From: Tupaia tana
Lineage: Eukaryota > Chordata > Mammalia > Scandentia > Tupaiidae
Direction of reading: 5' to 3'
Length of the DNA stretch: 64,000 bases
NCBI GenBank assembly: GCA_026018925.1
Contig: JAKSZU010000004.1
Span: 9,024,017-9,088,016 of the forward strand
In this document: in pieces, positions 44,728 through 56,021 of the stretch
Layout of the letters: the number at the start of each line of letters is the position of its first letter
How positions within the stretch are numbered: the stretch's first letter is position 1
The notes under the pieces: model-generated
What the model saw: the letters and a program-made list of their open reading frames with translations, nothing else
Told to the model about the DNA's origin: nothing
Databases searched by the model: none
Position numbers and translations under genes: made by a program

Positions 44728-44779
44728 GACAGTTCTCACTATCCAGACATAGCGCTGTCTGGATCTCTTTTTAAACAGC

Positions 44780-44925
44780 TGGATGGAGTGGCCCAGTCCT
44801 GCGTACCCTTGTACGGCGTCCTGGTGTGGGGCCTGGCTTTGGGTCCTGGACCACCCTGAGTGTGCCGGGTAGCTTACACCTGTGATCCCAGCCGGCTGGG
44901 AGGCTGGGGCGGAGGACTGCAGTGA
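44780..44925 (+). mobile_element. Composite tRNA-like/7SL-like SINE, old
   Basis: A tRNA-like part (ggcctggctttgggtcctgg) is followed by an Alu-like part (cacctgtgatcccagccggc then tgggaggctggggcggagga). Confidence 0.65.
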
Positions 44926-45193
44926 AGAGACTGGTTAAAACTGCCTCTCTTACCCACCTCCTGCCTCAGCTTTCTCTCTCTCCCTTAGAAATGGAAAAGC
45001 AAAAACAAAAGCCAGCCCAGCTGAATAGTATATACGCTATAATATATTTAATCAGTCTCAGCCTTTTTTTTTTTCTTTCCGTTTTTAAAAGTTTCTCTCT
45101 TATATGAGAGAAAGAGAAAGGGAGCATTCCCTAACACACTTGCCTGAGATTTTTTAGCTAAGCACCTGTACCACATTTTAAAATTGTGTCTAT

Positions 45194-45343
45194 GGGGGGC
45201 CAGAGGTGGTGTGGTGGTTAAGGCATTAGTCTCCCACATGGCCGACCATGGTTTGAGTCCTGGGCCCAGTGGCTTGAAACTCACTTTCTCTCTCTGGTGA
45301 GTGCACGTGCCCTATACCAAAAATCTCTCTCTTAAAAAAAAAA
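45194..45343 (+). mobile_element. SINE-C copy with an internal deletion
   Basis: Head and end are present but about 100 bp of the body is missing. TSD GTGTCTAT at 45186-45193 and 45344-45351. Confidence 0.88.
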
Positions 45344-45454
45344 GTGTCTATATTCCTAGAAGATAATTCTTAAAGTTGTATGCTTTTTTAAAAAAAATTT
45401 TTTTTTTTCTAGTGAGTGTTTTTTCCCTTAACATTTTTTTATTTGTTGTGATTT

Positions 45455-45540
45455 TTTTTAAGGTGCTGGGTCTAGGACTCGAACTGTGGTTGGCCCTGTG
45501 GGAATTCAGTGCCTTAACTACCGTGCCACTTGCTGACCTG
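45455..45540 (-). mobile_element. SINE head fragment
   Basis: ggtctaggactcgaactgtg to gccacttgctgacctg. Only the tRNA-like half is present. Confidence 0.75.
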
Positions 45541-45556
45541 AGAGAGAGGTATTTTT

Positions 45557-45826
45557 TATTTTTATTTTTTTTGGAGAGATTTTTCGCTATAGGGCGCGTG
45601 CGCTCGCCAGACAGACAGAGAGAGACATAGAGACAGAAAGCGAGAAATCACCCCCCAGGGGGGATGGTCACGCCGCAATCCCTTCTGCTCCATTCTCCTC
45701 TCGGGATCTTGGGCACGCACGCACACGCGCCCGGCGTGAGTTGTAAGCCACCGGGTCCGAGACGCGAACCGCGGTCAACTACGTGGGAATCCAGCGACAT
45801 AGCCATTACGCTAACTGCTGGTTCCC
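45557..45826 (-). mobile_element. SINE-A copy, first of a same-site pair
   Basis: Young-looking, CpG-rich. Flanked by AGAGAGAGGTATTTTT at 45541-45556 and 45827-45842. Confidence 0.93.
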
Positions 45827-45842
45827 AGAGAGAGGTATTTTT

Positions 45843-46102
45843 TTTTGGAGAGGTTTTCGCTATAGGGTGCGTGCGCTCGCCAGACAGACAGAGAGAGACA
45901 GAGAGACAGAAAGCGAGAAATCACCCCCCAGGGGAGATGGCCATGCCACAATCCCTTCTCCTCCATTCTCCTCTCGGGATCTTGGGCACGCACGCACATG
46001 CGCCCGGCGTGAGTTTTAAGCCACTGGGTCCGGGACGCGAACCGCGGTCAACTACGTGGGAGTCCAGCGACATAGCCATTACGCTAACTGCTGGTTCCCC
46101 CC
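45843..46102 (-). mobile_element. SINE-A copy, second of a same-site pair
   Basis: Same orientation as the first. Flanked by AGAGAGAGGTATTTTT at 45827-45842 and 46103-46118. It differs from the first copy by about a dozen substitutions. Confidence 0.93.
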
Positions 46103-46118
46103 AGAGAGAGGTATTTTT

Positions 46119-46290
46119 GACAGAGAGTTGCCATGTTGTGATTCTGTGCCCTGATCTCCCAGTTATTTAGGATTATAGATGTGTGCTATCATCCCGCCCT
46201 GTTTGGGTTTATCTGGGATCTGAACCTGGGCCTCCCATGTGGCCTCAGTGTTGCATAGTGTCACCTTCCTATTTGCACCATGACGACTGG
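46119..46290 (-). mobile_element. Composite tRNA-like/7SL-like SINE, very diverged
   Basis: Shares with the 38749 element an Alu-like segment (gtgattctgtgccctgatct then cccagttatttaggattata) followed by a tRNA-like segment (ctgggatctgaacctgggcc then tcccatgtggcctc). Confidence 0.5.
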
Positions 46291-46318
46291 GTCATGTATG
46301 CTTACTGGAAATTTTTCA

Positions 46319-46575
46319 AGGGGCCAGCAGGTGGCATAGTGACTAAATCTTTGGACTCCCACATGGTTAGCAGCGATTTGAGCCCTGGGCCCTGTAGCTT
46401 GAAACTCAAGCTGGGCGTGTGTGCATGCACGCCCCAAATCCCCAGGGGAGAATGGAGGAGAAGAGATTGCAGAGCGGCCATCCCCCTGGAGGGTGAATTC
46501 TCACTTTCTCTCTCTCTTGAGCTCTCTCCAGCAAGCGCATGCTCCCTATGGGAGGGAGAAAAAAAAAAGAAAGAA
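46319..46575 (+). mobile_element. SINE-C copy
   Basis: ggggccagcaggtggcatag to gctccctatgggagggag and an A-rich tail. Confidence 0.88.
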
Positions 46576-46799
46576 AAATGAGCACAGGCAGAGGACAGCT
46601 CACAGAAAAGCAAAAGTGGCTTTTACTTGTATAAAAAGATACTCAGTCTTGCTCATAACAAGAAAAATGCAAAACAAAAGTGTAATGAGATTGCACTGGC
46701 AAAGATAATAAAGTTCCATAATGCTCTATATTGACAAGGATTGTTTCTTGTGGAAATTTAAACTGATACATCTGTGGAGGATACTTGGCAATAACTAGC

Positions 46800-46845
46800 A
46801 ATTTTTTTTTTTTGAAGGCTTTGGCCATAGTGAGTGTGCACTCAC

Positions 46846-46899
<54 letters not shown>

Positions 46900-47097
46900 C
46901 ATAGAGAGAAAGTGAGAAGTCAGCCCCCATGGGGATGGCCATGCCACAGTCCCTTCGCCTCCATTCTCCTCTAGGGATTTTGGGCACTGTTGCACACGTG
47001 TCTGGAGTGATTTTCAAGCTGCTAGGTCTGGGACTTGAATAGTGGAGTTGACCACGTGGGATCCAGTACCTTAACCACTATGCCACTTGCTGGCTCC
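46800..47097 (-). mobile_element. SINE-C copy with a GA tract
   Basis: About 45 bp of GA repeats (46849-46894), then gaaagtgagaagtcagcccc to ccacttgctggctcc. A stray 17-bp head end follows at 47102-47118. Confidence 0.85.
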
Positions 47098-47161
47098 TCA
47101 CACCATCTGCTGGCCCCTCATTTTTCTATTGGATGGTTGCCTTTTAAAATTTTTGATTTCT

Positions 47162-47409
47162 GGGACAGCTGGTGACATGGTAGTTAAGGCGGCTGGATCC
47201 CACTGGCCAACTGCACGATTCATGTCCAAGACCTGGTGACTTGAAAAACACGCTGGTTGTTTGTACGTGTGTTCAAAATCCTGAGGCGAGTAGAGAAGGG
47301 ATTACAGCATGTCCAGCCTCCCTAGAAGGTGCTTTCTCACTTTCGCTGTTTATCTCTGGCAAGTGCATGCACCCTGTGGCACATTTAAATAAATAAATAT
47401 TAAAAACCA
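47162..47409 (+). mobile_element. SINE-C copy, ggatccca variant
   Basis: gggacagctggtgacatggt to accctgtggcacatttaaat. TSD TTGATTTCT at 47153-47161 and 47410-47418. Confidence 0.88.
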
Positions 47410-47689
47410 TTGATTTCTTAGGAGCACTTTACATATTAAGGAACAAGCAGTCTGTTGGTGATACGAATAGGAAGGGTCCCCCCTCCACCCCACTCTCTGA
47501 CTTTGTATATGGAGTTTTTGCCGTGAAGAATGAAACTTCTTTATGTACTTAAATGGACTAATTTTATTTTTTATGGCCTCTGGGGTTGGTCATAATTAGC
47601 AATGCCCTCACCACTCTGAGAATTGAAATAAAATTTGTTCTCATGGTCTCCCCTAGTTGAAGTAGTGTTTTAATTACACGATCAGGTCA

Positions 47690-48110
47690 AGTCTTCCTAT
47701 TAAAGCTTTGCAGTGACTTCTCATTACCTTAGACTAATGCCCACTGTCCTGATGAAGGCCCCAACCGCGGGGCTGCCTCGCCTCCTGTCACACGTCCTGC
47801 TGATTGTCACTCTCCAGGCACAGGGGCCTCCTCTCTGCTCCTCTAACAAGCCATTCACTCCAGCCTCTGGCCTTTGCATCTGCTGTCCTCTCCACCTGGA
47901 CTGCCCTTTCCGGACTCTCCACCTGGCAGCCCATTCGGGCTTTCCCGGCGGAGGTGTTCCCTGCTGGCCACCTGCCTCCTGGCCTCTTCCTCTGCGGTCA
48001 CTCTCTGTATGTCCTCCGGACCATCTCTGGGAGAGCGGCGCCTCGCTGGCTGTGTCCCTGCGATATCCCCAGCCTGGAGTGCGGCAGATGCTCAGTGACA
48101 ACGTGTGAGG
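47690..48110 (+). repeat. L2-like relic
   Basis: ccattcactccagcctctgg then cctttgcatctgctgtcctc is the classic L2 phrase before the 3' end. Confidence 0.6.
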
Positions 48111-49138
48111 CCCCCACTGGGTGCACGCAGGGCACGTGGGCGTCGTCTGTTGTGTAAGACTGGGCGACTACTAGCTGAGGTGGTGTGTTTGCCGTGTGGT
48201 TGTGAATGTGCTTGAGTGTGCAGCTGGCTGGTGTGGTTGGGAGGCCGTGTGTGAGGGGTGGTGTGCAGGGCATGGACGTGTTGACCTGGTACTTACTGGT
48301 GACCAGGTACCTGCTGTGTAGGGCCTACCATTCTGGCCCAGCCCCTCACTTCCGGCAGTGGGCAGTGCCCCCACGACCAGCCTTTGCTTGTCCTGGAGTG
48401 TGCTGTGGGAGATGTCCGTTCCGGAGAGCAGGGTTCTCTGGACCTGAGACCTTGCCGTCCCACTTAAATCTCTGCTCCGGAGAGGAGAACGTGTGGGAGG
48501 CCATCTAGGCCATGCCCTGCCTTGGGGAAGGCTGTGTTTCACCAGGCCTGGCAGCTGCCTCTACACCCCCGCTCCCCTCGGGCCTTCCACCTGCTCTTTG
48601 GGAGCCGTCTTCAGCTTCCTGCTGTACCTCTTCTGGGCCTGACCCTGGCCCAGGCTAGTCCTGTGCCCAGGCTGCCCCCCTCCGGTGGAGCTCTGCCCAG
48701 GCCTCAGGCAGGGGGTTCCTGGGGTAGGCAGGGCCTCCCTGAGGTGGGCAGGGCCTCCCTGAGGTGGGCAGGGCCTCCCTTCTCAGGCTGGGGTGTCCCT
48801 GGTGTTTGTGCTTCTGTGGCAGAAGCCCGGCCCTCTCCTTCCTTGCGCAGAGAGGAGAGGCGGGATGAAGCCTCCAGAAAGCAGGTCAGGCAAGGGCCGG
48901 GGCTCCAGCACTGCTCCACAGTCTGGGCTGTGGGTAGGACGCAGCCGCTTTTCTTCCAAGACACCCAGAGGTGCCGGGACCTTGTGCCTGCACCACCTTA
49001 TCCTCACATGGAGGCCACGCGTGTCTTTGCTGAGCTGCGGTCAGGCTTGGCTGCTCCGCACCTGCACCCGCCCCTTCTTACCCTGCTCTTCAGCCATCAT
49101 CCACCTCTGAACCTTTACTGGATCTTTCTCATGAAAAC
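48111..49138. other. No gene seen; GC-rich unique sequence
   Basis: Contains the 20-bp triplicate repeat. The plus-strand frame from 48522 runs into the SINE and is not a recognisable protein. Confidence 0.5.
48721..48780 (+). repeat. Tandem repeat, three 20-bp units
   Basis: Three consecutive units of the type GAGGTGGGCAGGGCCTCCCT. The second and third are identical; the first differs at three positions. Confidence 0.95.
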
Positions 49139-49149
49139 AAATATGCTGG

Positions 49150-49403
49150 GGGCAGCCAGCGGTGTGGTAGCTAAGGCAGCTGGATCCCACATGGCCACTG
49201 TGCGGTTTGGTCCTGGACCCTGCAGCTTGAAAAACACACTGGGCATGTGCATGTGTGCCCAAAATCCCGAGAGGAGAATGGAGAAGGGATTGTGGTGTGG
49301 CCACCTGCCCTGGGGGGTGATTTCTCACTTTTCCTCTCTCTCTTGTCTGTCTCTCTCTGGTGAGCACGTGCCCTATAGCAAAAGTTAAAGAAAAAATAAA
49401 ATA
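49150..49403 (+). mobile_element. SINE-C copy, ggatccca variant
   Basis: gcagccagcggtgtggtagc to gtgccctatagcaaaagtta. TSD AAATATGCTGG at 49139-49149 and 49404-49414. Confidence 0.9.
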
Positions 49404-49698
49404 AATATGCTGGTGTTTCTCCACCTCAAAAAACAAAAAACAAAACAACAACAACAACAACAAAAAAAAAACAGATAAATGCTTCCCTGGGTGACGCTTG
49501 TCCTTTCAGCCTCTGCCCAGTTCTTTCCATGTCTTTATAGTACATGTTTCAAGAGTTATTTTGATTCATTATCTCCATCCCCCCATTATCCTCTCTTGAA
49601 CTTATTCTATTATGGTTTATTGATTCTTATTTTATACCAAAACTGCTCTTGTTAAGATCCTCATAGCTAAATCCCATGGTCAAGTTTCAATCCTTATT

Positions 49699-49788
49699 TA
49701 TTTATTTATTTTTAAAGAAGTATTTATTTAACTTTATTTATTGTCATTATTATTTTTAAATTTGCTATATAAGACATGTGTGCTCACC

Positions 49789-49842
<54 letters not shown>

Positions 49843-49925
49843 TGAGAAAGCAAGCTGCCACGTCTGGGACTTGAACCACGGTTGGCCATGTGGGAGTCCA
49901 GTGCTTTAACCACCATGCCGCCTGC
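49699..49925 (-). mobile_element. SINE-B copy with a GA tract
   Basis: TATTTA-rich tail, GA repeats at 49797-49839, head reversed at ccaccatgccgcctgc. TSD AATCCTTATT (49689-49698) and AGTCCTTATT (49926-49935). Confidence 0.88.
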
Positions 49926-49939
49926 AGTCCTTATTATTA

Positions 49940-50065
49940 TTATTTTGCTAGAGACAGGGTCTTACTATGTTGCCCAGGCTGGTCCTAAACTCTCAATCCT
50001 GCTGCCTCAGCCTCCCGCCAGTCGATATTGCTCCTGCACGCTCAGCAGCTCTGAGTAAGCCGACT
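49940..50065 (-). mobile_element. 7SL-derived SINE, Alu-like
   Basis: Plus strand reads gctagagacagggtcttact then atgttgcccaggctggtcct and gctgcctcagcctcccgc, the reverse complement of an Alu-like monomer. It may be another composite copy. Confidence 0.7.
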
Positions 50066-50254
50066 CCTCGCACCTGGAATACTTCGCTCGTCCCAAGATA
50101 CCTCTGACCGGGTCTCCTTTCTTGGTCTCCTTTGCTGGCTCTCCAGAGCTCCCCGATTCTAAGTATCGGGTGACTGGGGCTCAGTGCTGGGACTTCTCTC
50201 TGTCCTCACTCTCTTCATCACGTCATCCAGTCTCAGGATTTAAAATATTAGGGC

Positions 50255-50700
50255 TGGGGCTGGCAGGTGGTGTGGTGGTTAAGGGCGTTGAACTCCCAAA
50301 ATGGCTGACCGCGGTTCCAGTCCCAGACCTGGTGGCTTGCTTTCTCATTTTCTCTCTCGCTCTGTCCCTTTCTGGTCAAATTAAAATCATTCAATCAATA
50401 AAGTTGGGAACCAGCAGTTAGCGTCATGGCTATGTCTCTGGACTCCCACGTAGTCGACCGCGGTTCGCGTCCGGACCCGGTGGCTTAAAACTTACGCCGG
50501 GCGTGTGTGCGTGCGTGCCCAAGATCCCGAGAGGAGAATGGAGGAGAAGGGATTGCGGCGTGGCCATCCTCCTGGGGGGTGATTTCTCGCTTTCTGTCTC
50601 TATGTCTCTCTCTGTCTGTCTGGCGAGCGCACGCGCCTTATAGCGAAAACCTCTCGAAAAAAAAAAAAAAGTTAAATAAATTAATTCTTAAAAAAAAAAA
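50255..50700 (+). mobile_element. SINE-B copy split in its tail by a SINE-A
   Basis: Body 50255-50406 ends tttctggtcaaattaaaatc and ataaagtt. The tail resumes at 50671 (gttaaataaattaattct) after the inserted copy. Confidence 0.85.
50407..50670 (+). mobile_element. SINE-A copy nested in a SINE-B tail, young-looking
   Basis: gggaaccagcagttagcgtc to ccttatagcgaaaacctctc and an A tail. Flanked by AAAGTT-like repeats. Confidence 0.92.
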
Positions 50701-50702
50701 TC

Positions 50703-50945
50703 AGGGCCAGCTGGTGGAATGGTGGTGAAGGTGACCAAATCCCACATGCTAACTGCCTAGTTTGAGTCCTGGACCTGGTGGCTTGAAAAACATGCCAGGT
50801 TCATGTGTGTGCATGCCCAAAATCCCAAAAAGAGAATAGAAGGGAAGGGATTGTGGTGTAGCCATCCCTCCGGGGGCTGAGTTCTCACTTCCTCGCTCTC
50901 TCACTCTCTGGTGGGCACACACATTCTATAGTAAGAACAAAAAAA
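50703..50945 (+). mobile_element. SINE-C copy
   Basis: agggccagctggtggaatgg to cacattctatagtaagaaca. Confidence 0.85.
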
Positions 50946-51315
50946 TCAAAATTAGGCTGACAGTTCTTAAATCCTTATTTCCAGCCCAGGTCATTACCCT
51001 GAACTCTGCTCACGTGTCTGGCTATTGGCCGTCTTTCTCCATGGATGTGTGACAGGTGTCACAAACCTATATGTCTCAGATCAAGCTCTGTGCTTACCAG
51101 GGTTGCCTGACTTAGAACCACCAGGATGCCCCCTGCATCTGGATTTCAGTGGCACACAGACACACATATTCAAACATGCGTCATTGTCTCCTGACGTTTG
51201 ACTATTTTTCAACCTACTCCTTTCTTCCTGTCCCGCCTTCTCTTCTCACTTGCTCTTCCAGTAAATGGTAATTTTATTCATCTGCTTGTTTAGGCCCCAA
51301 ACCATAGTTATTGTT

Positions 51316-51543
51316 TTTTTTTATGTTTCTAAAGAATTATTTTATTTAACTTAATTAATTAATTAATTAATTTAAATTTGACCAGAGAGAGAGAGAGAGA
51401 GAGAAAAGAAAGAAAGAAAGATAGAAAGAAAGAAAGAGGAAAAGGGAGAAGGCAAGCTGTCAAGTCTGGGACTTGAACTGTGATCGGCTGTGTGGGAGTC
51501 CAGCGCCCTTAACTATCATGCCATTTGCCAGTCCCTCTCCCCC
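51316..51543 (-). mobile_element. SINE-B copy
   Basis: AATTAATT-rich tail, GA/GAAA repeats, head reversed at gccatttgccagtccc. TSD TAGTTATTGTT at 51305-51315 and 51544-51554. Confidence 0.92.
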
Positions 51544-51721
51544 TAGTTATTGTTGACCTTCCCTCTTGGACCCCACATTCGATGTCAGCTTCATCTGGTG
51601 CTATTTTCAGAATATTTTTAGAATCCGGCCTCTTCCCCTCAACTCCACTGATGCCATCCTGGTAACATTAACCCACGAGCCATTTCTTTCTTGGGTTATT
51701 GCAATAGCTTCTGCTGCAGCT

Positions 51722-52140
51722 TGAGTATGGATTGTCCTCTGAAATGTAGATTGAAACTGGGTTCGCAGCATGGCAGTGCTGGGAGGTGGGGTCTTTAAGA
51801 GGGGTTAGTCTGCTGAGAGGTCCATGGCTTTCTTAAGAGACTGGGTTAGTTTTCGAGGGACTGAGTCAGGTCTCCCATGAGTGAGTGAGTTCTTGCAAGA
51901 ATTTCTAACATGAGACTGCACCTCATGTTTTGCCTCTTGTGTACGAGTCCACCTGCCACTCTTGCACGAGTCCCACCAGGTGAGGCCGTTGTGCCATCGA
52001 CATGGAATGACACAGCACAAGGCCCTTGTGACACCAGGTGTGGCCACCCAGCCTCCAGCATCAGAGCCAAATAAGCCCCTCTTCTTTATAAATTACCCAG
52101 TCTCAGGCATTCCATTACAGCAACAGAAAGCAGATAAAGC
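51722..52140 (+). mobile_element. MaLR-type LTR (MST/THE1-like)
   Basis: The end of the element reads ccaaataagcccctcttctt then tataaattacccagtctcag, the characteristic 3' part of MaLR LTRs. The earlier part (ggaggtggggtctttaagag, gagtgagttcttgcaag) also fits. Confidence 0.75.
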
Positions 52141-52389
52141 CAACCTTGGGACTGGTCTCTGTGCCTCAGCCCTGGTCCCATTCCTCACTGCTAGCCCAGC
52201 TCCTAGAGGGATGGTGCTTCTTTCTGTCCAAGTCCTGCACCAGCTTCCTGCTCACTCGGAGAGACAGCCAAAGGCATCTGGATGGCCCATGAGGCCCTAC
52301 ATCAGCAGGTCTGCTCAGGCCTCTCCACGCTCCAGACTCCCAGTCCGCCCGGCCTCCCTGGCTTCCCTGTTGCAGGTGCACACCTGGTC

Positions 52390-52680
52390 TTGCAGCCTCG
52401 GCACCTGTGTGCTTCCTCTTGCCTGTCTGGACCAGACTTGCTGACCGTCCCTGGCCCCATCTGAAATGGCGGGCCCCCTCAGACGTCCCCACTATGCTTT
52501 CTGCCCTATTCCCCTTACAGTGTCATCATCTCATAGTGCATTCTGCTTATTTTCCTTTTCACTGGACGCTGAGGACCGTTTTTGTCTGCAGTGTTCACTG
52601 CACATGCTCAGTGTCTAAACAGCGCCTAGAACTTCATAGACAGAAAATGCTTGTCAAATGAATGACAGAAAGCACAGTAA
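52390..52680 (+). repeat. L2-like relic
   Basis: tcctcttgcctgtctggacc to aaacagcgcctagaacttca then aaatgcttgtcaaatgaatg, as in an L2 3' end. Confidence 0.5.
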
Positions 52681-53524
52681 GCTCCTGTCCTAGGCCAGCA
52701 CGTGGCAGCTGCTCCGTCTTCTGGTCTAGCACCCCCACCCTCCTCCCCTCCAGAATCCTCCTTGACCACCTGTCCTTGTCTAGGAAGTCTTTTTAGACTG
52801 AATCTCGTTCCCTCTTCCCTTCCACTACCAGGCCCAGACTGCCAGTGCGCTAGGGCTGTGCGGCTGGTCGAGGCCTGTCGTCATCGTCCTCTGCTCTTTT
52901 TCTGGGTGGGAGGGGGCTCTCCTTTGAGCTGCAAGGGCGTGGGCCATCAGGACAGCTGGAGAAGCCAGCGTGGGGGAGGTGTGTGTAACACGTCTTGAAA
53001 TTGATCTGCAGCGTGGGAGTTTTGGGAGCTTCCAGAGTCTTGGTTCTGGGCTGAGGAGGTGAGGGGCACTGGGCCTGGAGATGAGAGCTCAGCCTGGGCT
53101 GAGGCTCCTTGACTCGCTTCCCTGCAAACTGGAGAGGTTCTGCCATTAGAGAGTTTGTCCTCTGCCGAGCTGGGAGGCATGAGAGAGGGGCGTGCTGGGA
53201 GAGGCAGAAGAAAACAGCGAGTCGTTGAGCCTGGAGTTTGCTAAATGCTATACGTGTTTGAAAGTGATATTCTGATGTAGCCATTTGACAAGTCCATGGG
53301 GCCATTCTGACATGGCTTTTAAAAACCTCTTCTTCACCCCCGTGGCACGCTCATCCTTGAGGCTCATCCTGGGGCCTCGGGGTGGGTGTGGCTCAGGACT
53401 GGCTGTTTACACACAGCCCAACTATCCTTCGCATCCAAACACCTTGCCGGGCCGGGTCTGCCGGAGTTCCCCGGAGGACACTTCTGCAGCCACATGCGTG
53501 GGACTGGGCCTCAGGGGAGAAGAG
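52681..53524. other. No gene seen
   Basis: Unique-looking sequence between an L2-like relic and the L1 cluster. Confidence 0.5.
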
Positions 53525-53614
53525 GAGCCAGCACCCTTGTGTGTTGCTGGTGTGAATGTAAAATAGCACAGGCTTTATGCAAGAATCGGGCAGTTCCTCA
53601 AAAGCTAAACAGAG

Positions 53615-54757
53615 AATCTCCAAAATAGACAAGTGGATTACATCAGATTAAGAAGTTTCTGCACAGCAAAGGACACTGTAATTAGTGTGAATCAGCAAGT
53701 CTCGGAATGGGAGAGAATTTTTGTTAGCTACGCCTCAGATAAGAGACTGATAACCAGAATACACAGGGAACTCAAGCAGCTTACCTGGAAGAAAAAGATT
53801 AACCCAATTAAAAGATGAATAAGCTGAATAAAGATGAGCTGAATAAGCAACTCTCTAAGGAAGATATACAAACAGACAAAAAGCATATGAAAAAATGCTC
53901 AACATCCCTCATTGTAAGGGAGATGCAGATCAAAACCACAATGAGATACCACCCAACCCCAGTCAGAATGGCTAAGATTAAAAATACAAATAATGAAAAG
54001 TGCTGGAGGGGATGTGGTGAGAGGGGGACACTCCTACACTGTTGGTGGGAATGTAAATTGGTCCAGCCACTGTGGAGAATGATATGGAGGCTCCTCAAAG
54101 ACCTTTGAACAGAACTACCATATGATCCAGCATTTCCACCCCTGGGTATCTACCCAAAGGACAGGGCACTCAGTCAGAAAAGCGCTTGCACAACTATTTC
54201 ATTGCAGCGTTATTCACGATTGTTAAGTCATGAACCAACCCAAATGCCCACAGATAGATGAGTGGATTGAAAAATTGTGGCACATATACTCCATGGAACA
54301 CTATACAGCCATAAAAAACAATGGGGCCCTGGAATTTGATAGAAAGTGGATGAACATGTAAGGTTTGTTGCTGACCGAAGCCAGCCAGGCTATGAAAGAG
54401 ACATTGTATGTCTCCACTTAACATATACCGACGGTCCGCACTCTATGGTAGAGACCGAAAGACTGGAGAACATAAAGGCATTAAAAATTGTAATGGACAC
54501 TAGAACCAAAGTGGAAAAAGAGTGTGGGAGGGGAAGAGCCTAGAAATTTTTTTGGGAAAATGGAGAGGGAAGACGCTGGTGGGACACAGATAAGGGTTTT
54601 CATCTGTTGACGAGGATGTGTATAATAGTCTCAACTGGGCTGGACTGAGGTGCATATCATGCCGGGTAAAGTCTCTTCACAATCTAAATGATGTATAGTG
54701 ATTTAATGTATGAATAATAATTTAAGAAATTAACAAAAAAAAGAAGGAAAGCCAAAT
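53615..54757 (+). mobile_element. 5'-truncated L1, ORF2 end plus 3' UTR
   Basis: Encodes pieces of the ORF2 C-terminus ([33 protein letters not shown]) with stops, then a 3' UTR and a short A-rich end. TSD TAAACAGAG (53606-53614 and 54758-54766). It inserted into an older L1. Confidence 0.85.
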
Positions 54758-54969
54758 TAAACAGAGTTACCATGTGACCCAGCAAGTCCACTCCTAGATA
54801 CGTGGTCACAGTAATGGAAACGGGGGCCCAAACCAGCACATGCACACGAAAGTTCATGGCAGCCAGAGAGGAGACAGACCAAGGAAGAACTGAAGGGGGG
54901 TGTGTATGCAACAGAGCCTCACTCGGCCAGAAAGAAGGACTCACCTGTGCGACAACACTAATGAATCTT

Positions 54970-55233
54970 TTTTTTTTTTTTTTGAGAGGTTTTTGCTATA
55001 GGGCATGTGCGCTTGCCAGACAGACAGAGAGAGTCAGAGAGACAGAAAGTGAGAAATCACCCCCCAGGGGGGATGGCCACTCCACAATCCCTTCTCCTCC
55101 ATTCTCCTCTCGGGATCTTGGGCACGCACGCACACACGCCCGGCGTGAGTTTTAAGCCACCGGGTCCGGGATGTGAACCGTGGTCGACTACATAGGAGTC
55201 CAGCGACATAGCCATTATGCTAACTGCTGGTCC
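54970..55233 (-). mobile_element. SINE-A copy inside an old L1
   Basis: gagaggtttttgctataggg to ctaactgctggtccc. 17-bp TSD CAACACTAATGAATCTT (54953-54969) and CAACACGAATGAATCTT (55234-55250). Confidence 0.93.
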
Positions 55234-56021
55234 CAACACGAATGAATCTTGGAAAGCCCCACTAAGGGAGAGAACCCGACACACCAAAGGACAAACTTTG
55301 GATGATTCCACTTTCATGAAATGTCAGAATAGACAAACTCACAGCTACGGGGAGTAGGTTAGAGGTTACAGGGAGGGTTGAGGGGTGAGTGGGGGTTGTT
55401 TATCGAGTACAGAGGTTTTGTTATTGGGATGCGGAAGTTCTGGAAATCAATAGTGGTGATTGCTCGGCCCTATGAATACAATTATGGCTACTGAATCGTA
55501 CATTTACAAATGGTTAATGTGGTAATTTGTATGTTGTGTATGTTCTATCAGAATAAGAAAATTAGAAAAGGTAAAAGAGATGAAAATATAGACTTGGGAT
55601 GCACAAAATCCAGATAGCAGTCAAGGCCCCGGAAAGGGTGCAATCACCCAGGGAGGGTGTGGACATGGAGGAGGCAGACAGGCTGGGACAGACCTTTCCA
55701 ATTAAGGGGTGGGCCGAAGGAGATTGTGAGGGAGTGGCGGGGGCTGTGGGAGGAAAACCGGAAGTGTGGTGTCACAGGGGCTTGGGCATGTGCGCCTGCA
55801 ATCCCAACTGCAAATGGCAGAAATGCAGCTTAGGTTAATTTGGGGACAGAGCAGTGCTGTACAGGAACGCGGGCAGAGCAGGGGTCCCTGGGGGCCCAGA
55901 GGACCTGGAGCCAGGCCAGGAGTGTGTTCAGGCCGTCTCTCCTGCTTGCCTGGCCCCTGCTCCGCTCTGACTGTTGGCTCCCTTCTCTCCTGGTGCTGAT
56001 GGGATATCTCTTCCTCTCTCT

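Larger units (their letters stand above)
53525..55560 (+). mobile_element. Older L1 3' end, interrupted twice
   Basis: 53525-53614 and 54767-55560 form one old L1 (gttcctcaaaagctaaacag running into ttaccatgtgacccagcaag after removal of the insert). It is interrupted by the younger L1 at 53615-54757 and by a SINE-A at 54970-55233. Confidence 0.75.

Noticed and set aside
48522-49388. A 288-codon plus-strand open frame
   Set aside because: Its last third is translated SINE sequence and the first part is low-complexity and unrecognised.
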